Shown: positions 9,496 to 20,344 of the stretch, one piece after another
Layout of the letters: each line of letters opens with the position of its first letter
How positions within the stretch are numbered: the stretch's first letter is position 1
Source of the DNA: Zygnema cylindricum
Lineage: Eukaryota > Streptophyta > Zygnematophyceae > Zygnematales > Zygnemataceae
NCBI GenBank assembly: GCA_037447655.1
Contig: JBBHKE010001501.1
Coordinates: forward strand, 155,001-201,376
Reading direction: 5' to 3'
Length of the DNA: 46,376 bases
Translations under genes and position numbers: made by a program
Notes under the pieces: generated by a model
What the model was told of the DNA's origin: nothing
What the model saw: the letters and a program-made list of their open reading frames with translations, nothing else
The model's database searches: none

Positions 9496-10022
9496 TGTTG
9501 AGTCAAAGTTGTAATCGGTCGTCGAGGTCTGTCGCGCGGCCGGCTAGTTTGTCCTTACGCCAAGTTAGTGGTCTTGGTTGGTTTGGAGTCATTAAGTCGT
9601 GAAGTACGTTTTGTACTTCTCTGGTCTCGCGGAGTTTCGGTTTTGACGACCAGGTTCATTTGTCGTTTGGAGTGTACGGTTTTGTAGTCGTGTAGTACGT
9701 AAGTTTCGTTTTGTCTTTATATGGTTTTGTGTGTACGTTTGATTAGTACCTTAGTACTTTGTTGATTCGAGTGTAGACGCAATCTGATTGGTAGGCGCTT
9801 CGTGCGCACTATAAGTTTGGTTTGGTTTTATAGTTCGATGTAGTGACGTTACGGTTGAAGTACTATTTACTGCCAGCCTAGAGGGAGTGGGGAACTTATT
9901 CTTTTTATGGGAGAAAATGTCTATGGAATATATTGGCTTTCGTGGACAACTCTCTCTCGTGTGATTTTATTTTGTATGCTTCCTCTGGTATCTTGCTCTC
10001 TGAGTTTGTGTTAAATCCTTCA
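9496..10022 (+). repeat. 5' LTR of element E
   Basis: Begins TGTTGAGTC and ends CCTTCA. From 9604 onward it aligns with 13541-13958; the first ~105 bases have no partner because the 3' LTR is truncated. The exact 5' limit is therefore inferred from the TG start and the possible TSD. A start at 9600 would be the alternative. Confidence 0.65.
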
Positions 10023-10024
10023 AT

Positions 10025-10037
10025 TGGTATCGGAGCC
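10025..10037 (+). promoter_or_regulatory. Primer-binding site, initiator tRNA-Met 3' end type
   Basis: TGGTATCGGAGCC lies two bases after the LTR end. It matches the common TGGTATCAGAGC site, complementary to the 3' end of tRNA-iMet, with one change. Confidence 0.85.
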
Positions 10038-10080
10038 TGTGTGCTCCATTGAGGTGTAAAAGGGTGGCTAGTTTGGCCGC

Positions 10081-12240
10081 CATGGGTAGAATGAAGAAAA
10101 ATACCCCTTCTCCTATGATGACTTCTTCGTCTACGATGATTCCTCGACCTCCGGATCCATCCGAATCTGAATCATCTTCGGATCCGGAAGTGGAAACTCC
10201 ATTTGCTTTCACCGGGAAAACTTTTGAGGAAGTCGTTCCGGTCGATCCGTTCGGACAAAAGAAGGAGAATGAGGGGAAAAAGAGGAGGAAGATGGCGCGA
10301 TGGAAAATCGTCTTCAAAAACTGATGGACTGTCTTTTCCGTTATGTTGATCAACGGTTCTCAGAGGCGAACCGTGTCACGAGACCTCCATTTTTTGGAGA
10401 TCCTTTTCCGACACAAAGCGTCGTTGATACGGAAAGAGATGAAGGAGATGAAGAGGAGAGGAGGGAATCCATTCGAAAGGGGAAAATTCTCATCAATGAC
10501 GATTCCGATCTTGATGATTGGAGTGAAGGGGACGAACAAGTTGAATCTATGTCCGGAAGAATCGTCATCTTCAATCGAACAAATTACCGTTCGGACAAAA
10601 GAAGGAGAATGAGGGGAAAAAGAAGGAGGAAGATGACGCGATGGAAGATCGTCTTCAAAAATTGATGGACTGTCTTTTCCGTTATGTTGATCAACGGTTC
10701 TCAGAGGCGAACCGTGTCACGAGACCTCCATTTTTCGGAGATCCCATTCCGACACAAAGCGTCGTTGATACGGAAGGAGATGAAGGAGATGAAGAGGAGA
10801 GGAGGGAATCCATTCGAAAGGGGAAAATTCTCATCGATGACGATTCCGATCTTGATGATTGGAGTGAAGGGGACGAACAAGTTGAATTTATGTCCGGAAA
10901 AATCGTCATCTTCAATGGAACGAATTATCAATCGTGGAAGAAATATATCAAAGGTCAATTTAATTTAAAACGACTTTGGAAGGTGGTAAAAAGGGTGGAG
11001 TAGATGCCTACCTCGCATCGGAGAGCTTATCGTGTTTGGACAAAGAATAATCTTTCCGTCGTTGGCGGTTTATTCCAATCATGTAACACTTCTATACATG
11101 ATCTATTTCTTACCCGAAAGATTCGCCCATGATTGTTGGGTGGCCTTTGAAAATCACTTTGAGAAAAGTCTTCAAAATAAGGGGCAACACATTTATACAG
11201 ATTATACATCTTTCAAAGTGAAACCAAATGAATCTATCGATGAGGACGCAAAGAGATTTAACATTATTATTGAGCAACTCGCAAATATGGGAAAATTTAT
11301 TAAGGAGAATGATAATGCATCGGTCTTCACCTATGCCTTACCGGAGAAAATGATACATTTAAGGGATATTCTCTTATCAAGGGATTCGAATACTTTGGAC
11401 TCGATTATCACATTCCTCAAATCGACCGAGGCGAATCGTCCGAGGTCATCGAGGGGAACCCAAGCGACCGGTTCCCTCAATGCAACGACACCGAAAACGC
11501 CCGATCTAAATTATCTTCGGGAAGAGGAGGAAGAAGAGGGGGAAATCCGAGAGGAAGAGGGAAAAAAGGACACGATAGGGCTAGGAGATCTCCTTCCTAG
11601 CCTGGATATTCATATCTCAGCAAGATTGAAACTTAGTCACATGGCGGCTTCTTGCCGGGATAAGGAGCGCCAATGTCATTTTTGCGGGAAATGGGGCCAT
11701 ATAAGCCCCAAATGTTACTCGAAGGAGGCGGCTTTGGTAGAGGAGACCGCGGCGGTAGAGAAGACAGCCGTGGCCGGAATGGTGGTCGCGGAGGCGGCCA
11801 CGGTGATCGTGGAGGCCGCCATGGAAGAGGAGGAGGACACTTTATGGGTGACGACTATTTTGAGGGAGGCGACGGAGCTCAAATATTTTCCGCCCTTAAC
11901 TTGTCGCTTGATCTTTTGGCAAGTACTACGCCAAACGAAAAAGAGTGGATTATTGATTATGGAGCGTCATATCACGTTTGTACTGACGCTTCACTTTTTG
12001 ACGATTTGCACGAACTCACGGTACCAAAACGAATCACTGTCTCAAGTGGACAAGTAATTTCGATAGGTTCAGTTGGTACTGTACGTTTGGATCTTCAAGT
12101 TTTGGACGCACGTGGAGCTGAAAAAAAATGGATCTTCTAGTTTTGGACGCACGTGGAGTTGAAAAAATTACATAGACCAAACTAATCAGTGTTTTGTACA
12201 TACCTGAAGGTTGAGTGAATCTTGTAAGTGTGCCGCAGAT
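10081..12240 (+). pseudogene. gag-protease remnant of element E
   Basis: Frames are broken but in order. An acidic Ser/Asp-rich N-terminal region (10081-10900) is duplicated in tandem (see repeat). Then come MSGKIVIFNGTNYQSWKKYI (10890-10950), a typical copia gag start block, and a UBN2-type gag region (11126-11500, ENHFEKSLQNKGQHIYTDYT). A zinc knuckle CHFCGKWGHISPKC (CX2CX4HX4C) lies at 11674-11715 and an RGG-rich stretch at ~11730-11860. The protease block WIIDYGASYHVC is at ~11947-11982. The protease Ser/Thr of D(S/T)GA is Tyr, expected to inactivate it. At least three frameshifts or stops separate the blocks (10278, 11003, ~11120, ~11725). Confidence 0.85.
10247..10927 (+). repeat. Tandem duplication of 340 bp within gag of E
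   Basis: CCGTTCGGACAAAAGAAGG begins both 10247 and 10587 and the two units match at ~97% by eye. The first unit lacks one A in the AAGAAGGAGG run (around 10279), which shifts its frame; the second keeps the run and the frame open. Confidence 0.9.
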
Positions 12241-12277
12241 TCAACAAACAGGTGGTGACGTGCTGGCGTACTGCGAT

Positions 12278-12601
12278 TCATAATAAAAATTGTACAATCT
12301 GATGGTGGAAAATAGGTGAAGGAGAGGTCACGGATTTTATGCATAGTAGTCTATAATGGTGTCGGCCGAGAACATGCAATGCATCCTCATTTTTCTTTCC
12401 AAAATCCGGATCCGTATCCGGAAGAATACTGGAAATCACATCATATAATTTCACTTGTTTCAGGTAAGACTTAGTCAAATCCGCCCAATAAAGATACTTC
12501 TGCCCATTAAACACCGGGATCCGTGAGGGAAGGCCCATGACGTGTTGATTTGAGGCAGTTGGTGCCATTGAAGAAGATGAAGAAGCACCGGTAGTCGCCA
12601 T
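12278..12601 (-). pseudogene. Gag N-terminal fragment of element F
   Basis: Starts MATTGASSSSSMAPTASNQ, then VMGLPSRIPVFNGQKYLYWA. VMG.PSR.P.FNG...YW is the same block that follows the primer site in elements A, B and D. The primer-site region at 12532-12542 has diverged (CATGACG instead of CATAACC). The frame is lost after ~85 residues. Confidence 0.75.
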
Positions 12602-13534
12602 GACAATCAATTATGCAAAGAGGAAACTCTCACGAAATCCAACAAAAGACCGACTTCACAATGAAGCCCTAAGCAAACAAGACAAATCCTAGGTCTGCAA
12701 ATTTGCCACAATATAGAATACACACCAAAGAAACCACATGCAGAATTTCACAAGGTTTTGCCAAAAGATCACAATGATCTTACAATTCAAAACACTCAAA
12801 AATTGCTTCGCAGTTTTCATACAATTAATCCTACCTTCCTAAAATAATCTAAGTCCTACATATACAAGTGAACATGCAACTGATCACGCCGTACCAAAAT
12901 GACCGTGGTCAATCGGTACACTAATCTTCATCAAGCAAAACCATGCCGTTAAGCGTATAGAAATATTTACAACGATTTGCGAGCGAACAATCGCTAAATT
13001 GAAATAGTACGCGGTCAAAAAAAATCGTCTGCTGAAATAACGGCGTAGTCAATATTTCTCTTTCAAAATGACAGCTGACTCCGTCCGCCGTCCGCGTAAT
13101 CTTTCATCATCGACAATGAACCTCCACGTGTAACTTAGGTCCCCAAATGAAACTGTACTTCTTCGTCCGGAGCAACTTATCTTGACTTTCTCATGGACTG
13201 ACACGTGTGCCTGAAGTGCACCGAATCTGTGTACTCCCTTAGGAAATACATACAACACTAAATCATGTCCCCGACAATTCATCCTGCACACAAAAAGTGA
13301 CTAAGTTTGAAACATCTTTCTTGCGCAGGCTGCTATGGTTGCTATGATTGTTATGACTGCTATGATCTGTCAGCGTAGCCGTGATGTTAGAGCAGCGCAG
13401 CTGCGATGTCAGATCAGCGCAGCATGGCAACAAAGTGTAGAGTGCTCTATGTTTCCAGCTGCGATGTCAAGCTTAGCGTAGCATGGCGGTATAGCAACAA
13501 GATATAGAGAGGACTAAAGGTTTCAAAAACAACT
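12278..13534 (-). mobile_element. Copia fragment F (5' LTR plus gag start), minus strand
   Basis: A minus-strand piece with gag N terminus (12610-12278) and a presumed 5' LTR 12543-13534 ending in AAAAACAAC, like the LTR end of element D. Nothing downstream of the first ~90 gag codons remains. It most likely inserted into the 3' LTR of E, after which a deletion removed E's pol and F's pol together. The LTR limits are inferred from TG and the AAAACAAC end without a second copy. Confidence 0.55.
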
Positions 13535-13540
13535 AGTCTT
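13300..13540. repeat. Short imperfect repeats (GCTATG; AGCGCAGCTGCGATGTC)
   Basis: GCTATG/TGTTATG words at 13330-13365 are followed by two imperfect copies of a ~60-base unit AGCTGCGATGTCA..TAGCGCAGCATGGC (13398-13440 and 13456-13500). These lie in the presumed LTR of F. No gene. Confidence 0.55.
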
Positions 13541-13958
13541 ATTGTACGTTTTGTACTTCTCTGGTCTCGCGAAGTTTTGGTTTTGACGACCAGGTTCATT
13601 TGTTGTTTGGAGTGTACGCTTTGTAGTCGTCTAGTATGTAAGTTCCGTTTTGTCTTTATATGGTTTTGTGTGTACATTTGATTAGTACCTTAGTACTTTG
13701 TTGATTGGTGTAGACGCAATCTGATTGGTTATCGCTTTGTGCGCACTTTAAGTTTAGTTTGGTTTTATAGTTTGATGTAGTGACGTTACGGTTGAAGTAC
13801 TATTTATTGCAGCTTAGAGGGAGTGGGGAACTTAGTATATTTATGGCAGAAAATGTTTATGGAATATATTGGCTTTCGTGGACAACTCTCTCTCGTGTGA
13901 TTTTATTTTGTATGCTTTCGGTGGTATCTTGCACTTTGATTTTGTGTTAGATCCTTCA
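13541..13958 (+). repeat. 3' LTR of element E (5'-truncated)
   Basis: Aligns with 9604-10022 at roughly 90% by eye and ends CCTTCA. The missing first ~105 bases coincide with the inserted fragment F. Confidence 0.85.
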
Positions 13959-15355
13959 CTTTTTTCTTTATCGAGTTAGAACTATGTGAGCTCTCTAGTG
14001 CATTTTATGTTGGAGGCAAAATCAAAATCTTAGTTCAAATTCTTTACAATTGTTGGGAATCGGTTTTATTCATCGAGTGTATTAAATTAGAGGTACAAGC
14101 AAATTCTCGATAGAGATTTGGATTAGTTTTCGGCCCTTCACCTTATTTGGCCTCCGATCTTTCTCCTTTTTTTTTAAGCTAGCCACTTCATAGTTCTCTT
14201 TTTTCAAATCAATTTCCTAAACTTATGTTGTAATGTCGAATAGGTCATTTTTCATCTCACATAATAAAATAAATTGAGAATGATGCTGGAAATTTGACAT
14301 TTCGACATGCAATAATCAATTAGGTTTTTGACATTGAATGATGTTTATTTCTCTTTTCTGATTTTGGCCTTCGGCACAAAATATGTGAACAATGTTTTTT
14401 GACATCGAAATGAAAGAGATATACTTTCTCTTTTATCACTTAACCTAAAAATCTATGGTCTTACTGCCCAATGAGAGAAATGAACGTGGTTTTTGAAGAT
14501 GCAGAATCTTTGCTATACCATAATATTTGTCTCAAATCCTAATATTCGTCCCTTAACCTTGATATTTGTCAATTAACCCTAATATTCGTTGAACCCGCAT
14601 ATGCACTAAAGAATGTCGTAACTTTGGCTACAACTAAACGGGAGTTGACGGACGAATGTCAAGATGTCGTGAAAGAAGGAAAATCTAATCCATAGTTGTT
14701 CAAATCGCATATTACGTATCCGCAACCCAACAAGTACAATTGGATGTTCAAGATCGCGTCCGCAAAATAAGAATTTTGAAACGCTCACATTTAAAACATT
14801 TGGGGAAATTTCACTGTCAAAGATTCACCCTCGCTTGTAAGGGCAAATCGTACAATTCGTACCTTTGTTTGGGTAAGTTCACGTACGGGTTTCCCCTAAA
14901 ACCGTACGTAAATTTAGTAATTTAGTAAAGCCAGACTTCAATTATGCGTATTAGTAAATGTGCGAATAATTTTATTGTGGTCGTGTATGGCCGTGTCTTC
15001 TGTTGTGTCGCGTCAGTAAACCACTTTTTATTTGCATGGCTTATTATGGTTGGTACCACGTGTGTGAATGTTAGTATGCAGAAAATCTACAAAGAATCTT
15101 TGAACGCAAAGCTTTAACGTAATATCTATACCAGCGCAAATTTAAATAAAAATATGTATGAAACTTAAAATTTGTAAAAGCGTACGCAAATGTCAGATTT
15201 ATACAAGGTCAGCGGATGGCGAAAGGAGACTAGGATAGTCTAAAGATGATCCTCCGTCAAAGATTTTCTCGCGGCTCTCATCCACCCTGGCGGATGGCAC
15301 ATGGCCCATACGACCTGTAGGCACATAATTTCGCGTTCATCGTGGATTTTTTTTT
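13959..15355. other. Gene-free A/T-rich stretch
   Basis: No supported gene. At 14520-14590 there are four loose repeats of CCTAATATTCGTC/CCTTGATATTTGTC. From 14940 onward the sequence contains GTACG-rich, repeat-like DNA without clear ends. Confidence 0.5.
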
Positions 15356-15884
15356 ATCTTTTCCACGCGGCCCAATTTTACACGTTCAATGTGTCCATAG
15401 TGTCCTCTTTGACGACATTCGCCACACACTGAAGGGTTAGCGACGTGGCGTCTTGGATTGAAAAAGCAATGCACCGGACGGTCTAGGTTCTACGAATATA
15501 ACCTTTGGAGATTGATCAGTAAAAATGTTTTCCTTAAAGAAAAAAAGTGGTACGAATTTGTACGAAGTAGTATTGCTTCCGGTAAACAACCCCACGTTTT
15601 TTCTAATGGAAGTTCGACCTAATTGTCTTCTTTTCCAATATTTGCAGTCAACGCTCTTTGGACAGAACAAAGGTTATCTAAAAAAATAAGTCAATTTCAC
15701 CATTAACCCTAATTACGGTACACATAGTCGTGTTTTTCGTACCATATATCAAAAGTGTGGTTAAAGCACCCGTATTATATGGACTAAACCACTAAAATAT
15801 GTTTGGTGTGAAAAGCCTAAATAATATTTAGGAAGGTGGGAATCTTGGCTTTCAACAATGTCAGATTCATTATCGAACAAGTGT

Positions 15885-16520
15885 GTAAGGAGAAAAGATG
15901 TTTTAAGTGGCAAAAACAATATTCACAAGAATAGTAGTTTTTGCCACGCTCCATCTAATTTCACTATAGTTTTGCATCACTATTAGTGTTAATAAAACTA
16001 ATCCGCGTTCCTAAATATTGACCCTCTAACGAAAAATAGAATGATAAATTTTAATTTTTACTCTACGCTAATATAAGTACTGTTTAGTTAGTGTCGACTA
16101 CTATAATTTGAAATGCTTTTAAATAGTCTAATGCATAAAGGTGTCATTCCGTGCTAAAAATGCTCGTTATTTTGTACAAACGTACAAAAAAAGATAGCGG
16201 CGTCGATAAGAGAAAGTGAGCGGTGTCCACATGGGAAAGCGCCCTCAACATTCATTCTTAATAATATAAAGGGGGGGAAATTGTGCGAACCTGTTCTCAC
16301 ATGTAAAAACATCAACTATGCGAACACGGACTATATCAGCTATAATATGGGAATGTGTATCCAAACTAGAGTACAAATTTCTCTAGTGTTTGACACTCGA
16401 TGTTTAACTTAGTGATAATTTATGTTGGCGTTAGGCCCTTGAATCCAAAATAGAGTTAACAACACTATTTGTTTCATTAATATAATCATTTCTTTATAAT
16501 AGTAGCGATTCACGGTGTAG
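15885..16520. repeat. CACCG/TTAGTG element, reverse orientation
   Basis: Contains the reverse complement of the intron element block (GGGAAAG..GCGCCCTCAAC..GAACCTGTTCTCACATG..GGGAATGTGTATCCAAA) and ends in TAGCGATTCACGGTGTA (~16503-16518). Links the intronic and intergenic repeats as one family. Confidence 0.65.
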
Positions 16521-17114
16521 TTTATGATTTTCGGTCAAAACATTCGCTCGAATTATTGTAAGTATGACTAATAGTGAGTGTACAAATTGCTCTTTACTGT
16601 ACAGTCACTGTCCTTTTGGAGCAGCTTTTCTTATGTAATTTACTCCAATGCTTTTATCCGTCTGACTGTAGGTAGTACGATTGCCGCGTAGAGAATCCTG
16701 CTGGTCAAAACGGTAACAGAAACTGATGATTGTATTCCGAGATAGTTTGATTTAGAATGGGAATTGATCATGACAGTGCATGTTTTGGTTGCGCACAGTC
16801 ACTTACGTCATTTTGTAAAAAAAGTACGTTTGAAGTACACACAGGTACAAATAAAGCACCGTTGAGTACAAATTTGACGGTCAATCGGTGGGACAACTTT
16901 GACTTTCAAAATATTTTTTCAACCGCTTAAAATTATACCGCGCTTGCGAACGTCGACCCTCATAATAAAATGAGCAATTCACACGGCCGACAGCGTTTAC
17001 GGTGACAAAACAGCGACAACCACATGTAAATAAAAGTGTTACAGACAATCATTTTTTGTCGTTATGTGAGCTCCACGGTGAGATCACTTAGCCGCAAAAT
17101 TGAAACTTAATCGT

Positions 17115-17895
17115 CTAAGGGTGCATCTCCATGTGCCTAAGTAAGGGTTTTTTTCTGTCGTTTTCCTGTAAAACTTAGAGCCGTACCGCGTAAGTTTCAA
17201 CTGTACAAAAAAATAGAAAAAAAGAGAAGTACATTTTGCGTAATTATTGAATTTAGAGATTTACTACATGTTGTCGTCTTGTGTTGTTCGATCCACAGCC
17301 ACGCCAAAAAACGTCATCTTCAAACTTATCTTTAAAACACAGGGAAGATGTGTTTTAAAACAAAAAAAAATTGAAAAACAAATAGGAACACGTAGTCGCA
17401 CGTGTAATTTTTTTTCAAAATTTGTCAAAAGAATTCAAGCGACGACGAAAATTGCACGATCCGTTATGTTTTGTCCGTTTGGGTTCAGGTAGGACGAAGC
17501 AAAGTACACAATTTGTTTGGTTTTGTTCGTTTGCGCCTAGTACGGATTTTATTTCGCCAGGGGTCTCAAGATTCTGATGCCATTTCACGTCGAGCGGAGA
17601 AGCGGCGCAAAGGCAAAATGCATCTTCTTCAACCGTGAAACGACACAGGCTGGAAGGCGGTACGTCGACAATGTCACGAAAACTCATGCGACGTCACAAA
17701 CAGTTACAAAAAACAACGTGTGTCATCATAGATTGTAGAAGGCGTCACGGGCATTGTCAGCGTATACAATCGTCACACGCTTAAGTAACTGTGTCGTTGT
17801 TACATATAGGGACACCGGAAATCCGGGTCCGCCGGATCTGCCTTAAAAAACATAGTAAATTCTCTAAGTTTCAAGTACATGGAGACGCACCCTAA
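17115..17895. mobile_element. TIR DNA element, family GGGTGCRTCTCCATGT, copy 1
   Basis: The left end CTAAGGGTGCATCTCCATGT (17115) is inverted at the right as ACATGGAGACGCACCCTAAG (17877-17895). About 780 bases, no transposase, so a non-autonomous element. Copies: 23405-24191 and the split copy 24192-38511. Confidence 0.7.
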
Positions 17896-18427
17896 GCGTT
17901 ACATTGAACTTAGACGCAAAGTGAAATAAAAAACCCCTTAAAACTGAAGTACCATAAGTCTCGTACGAAAATATTATAACGCACGAAACGAAATAAACTT
18001 TTATAATAGAACGAACCGGCGTAAAAATATCAATTGAAATTAAATGAAAAAAATGCGGGTTGTCACGCGCGACGAAATCGAGCCACACTATCTACGAATC
18101 AACAATCTTACATTAACAGCGAAATGTTAGTATATTGGGCGAATCGGCGTCGGCCGAAATTGCGCCGTAAATGTTTTATTCGGTTCGCGTTAGTTATGTT
18201 TTGTTTCGTTCGCTATTGTACTTTTGTGTCGGTTCGGTTTGGTGGGAGCGCCTAGCGATATTCATTTGTACCGCTTGTCGATTTCGACGAAATGTTGGTT
18301 CGCGAAGCGTGACGCGATCTTTTCGTCCGCGAAAATATTTTATGTGTACGACGAAGCGGCAATGTTTCCGTACGAGACTTATAGTACTTCAGTTTGAAGA
18401 GGTTTCGTTTCACTTTGCGTCTAAGGG
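17896..18427. mobile_element. Fold-back element with long (~70 bp) inverted ends
   Basis: CTTAGACGCAAAGTGAAA at 17909 and its complement at 18408-18425. Homology continues inward through AACTGAAGTACCATAAGTCT and CTCGTACG (17941-17970 versus 18355-18393 inverted), giving about 70 bases of imperfect inverted repeat. It directly abuts the preceding TIR element. Confidence 0.7.
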
Positions 18428-20340
18428 TACGTCCCAATATAATCGGTACTTTGATAAAGTATTTTGGACTGTAGTGAAGATTCTCAGTACTGCTTTGAAG
18501 AGCGTCCCAATGTGCGAAAATTAAATCGGAACTTTGACATGTGACGGTTGTAGATGTAGGTACATCTTGTGACGATTGAAGGCGACTACGAAACTTCCAA
18601 CGATTAGTGACGCGAACAAAAACATCGACAGTTGTAGACGTCTAGATTTTTGTGAAATTGTAGACGTTATGGGTTTGGTGACATTGTGACGTCACGCTCA
18701 TTCGTGACAACGTCGACGTCACTGATTCAAGAACTTTTCGCCATGGTTTCCTGATTTCGTCTTTTCGATTTTTTTCACTCGATTTGCCATTAAAAATACT
18801 CCTAAAAATTTAAAAAATAAATGAAAATCAGAGATCTTTAATTTTTTATCAATATTGTCGTATCTCATTCTAAAATGTTTGAGATAACAACGATAATGTG
18901 AGAGGGAGAGGGAAGAGGCGACGACGGCGCAAAATTTTGAAAAGGACCCATGATTGAAAGTGGAGGTCCGAGACCCCAGCAAATTTTTTTGCGTACATGC
19001 GCGCGACGGGCACGAAGAAAAATAACGAGGACTCTCCTTCGCCCTAAAATTTTCCCCCTCGCGTGACGCGTGTGTAGGTCGTTTTTCATTCGCTGTTTGG
19101 GCTGTACTTTAACTAAAATCACCCCCTCGAGGTGATTTTAAAAGAAGTTTTTTTGGGGCTGGATTCTTGTAACAGTAATAGCGGATCGAACTTGTTTATA
19201 AAGGGGTATTTAGGTGTTATGATTCAAGAGTACTAAATTTGGTAGACGTCCGCGAAAGAATCACGCTATTTGGAGTTATATTTTAAAAGTAATAACGATG
19301 GGTGTATTTAGGTGACAACGTGGGGTCTAAATAACAAGTGGGTATCATTGAAACGGGTTAAGGGTCAAATTAGTACCGAAATTTCGAGTGTACGTTCTAT
19401 AAAGTTCTAATGAAACATTTAGTATGCACAGTGGTTTGTTTCGTACAAATTTTAGTACGAAACGTCACTTTCACTTAAGGGAATTTAGTAGGAAGTTTCG
19501 CGTGCAAAATTTGTTACGCACGATCGTGCGAAGTTGCGTTTCTTTTTGCTCACACTTTTGCACGTAAATGTTACGTAGTGAAACGTAACGTTTGATTGGT
19601 TATTAAAGTGCTAAGTAGTTAGTAAGAGATTCCGCATGTTTTTGCATTGGTCAGTCTGAGTCCTTGTTGATCAATGATTGGCCTAGGTAAAAGCCTGTTA
19701 AAACGGAGCGTTGACTCTGGCCTGGCTAGTCCAAGGCGATGATGGATAAATAGTGAAGTGTAAGAGGAGAGTAGACATCTTTTCCTTTGGGAAAAGTTTG
19801 TGGAAATTCCGACTGATCTTGGTCTTGAGCGATTAAAACCAAATTGGAGTATTGGCATTTTGGCATTGAAATCTCTTACAAACTAAGTAGTGTTTTTGTA
19901 GTTAAGAGATAGAATTATTTAAGATTGGACAGCAGTGGAAATGCTTTAATAAAAAGGGTTGAGCCACGAGGGCAAGAGACCAAGCTAATGTTATGTGGAC
20001 AGAAGCTTCTTCTAATTTAAAGTTTCCAATGAGAATGTGTAATTTTCCAATGTGTGGAATGTGTGGTTGAAATGTGATGTAGTAATGGGATTTTATGAGA
20101 GGTAGGAGATCTTGTTACAATTCTCTTGCTCGGGGGTCGAAAAGGGGAAAACGCTAAAATGCGTTCATATGACAACAAACACGATGTACATTCAAAGTAT
20201 GAATTGACGTTCACTATACTTTGGTAAAAACGATTTTCTCGTACGGCTAAAGTTTTTGTCAAAGTTCCCTAAATTTTAGGGCAAAAAGGCAGAGAAAAGT
20301 AGATACTTTAAAACATGGGGACACCCCCTAAGTTCAATGT
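18428..20340. other. Gene-free stretch with one perfect hairpin
   Basis: No supported gene. At 19114-19140 TAAAATCACC and GGTGATTTTA form a perfect 10-bp stem around a 7-base loop. The remainder is CGTACG-rich, repeat-like DNA. Confidence 0.55.
19114..19140. repeat. Perfect 10-bp hairpin
   Basis: TAAAATCACC (19114-19123), loop CCCTCGA, GGTGATTTTA (19131-19140). Isolated; function unknown. Confidence 0.9.
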
Positions 20341-20344
20341 AAGG

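Larger units (their letters stand above)
9496..13958 (+). mobile_element. Copia-type LTR retrotransposon E, decayed, + strand
   Basis: 5' LTR about 9496-10022, primer site, gag and protease remnants, then a truncated 3' LTR 13541-13958. The rest of pol is missing and a minus-strand copia fragment (12278-13534) sits in its place. Possible target duplication ATTTT (9491-9495) versus CTTTT (13959-13963), one mismatch. The element lies immediately downstream of the glycosyltransferase stop codon in the same orientation. Confidence 0.8.
15356..17895. repeat. Copy 1 of a ~2.5-kb direct duplication
   Basis: ATCTTTTCCACGCGG at 15356 to CACCCTAAG at 17895 parallels 21665-24191, with offsets of ~6309 falling to ~6255 through small indels. 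Identity is high (~94-97% by eye; the 15437-15670 segment encodes an identical 77-residue minus-strand frame in both copies). It includes a reverse copy of the CACCG/TTAGTG element (about 15885-16520) and a TIR element (17115-17895). No convincing gene. Confidence 0.88.

Noticed and set aside
17247-18524. Several 60-117-codon frames in the duplication and fold-back element
   Set aside because: No family signal; frames lie within inverted-repeat elements and differ between duplicate copies.
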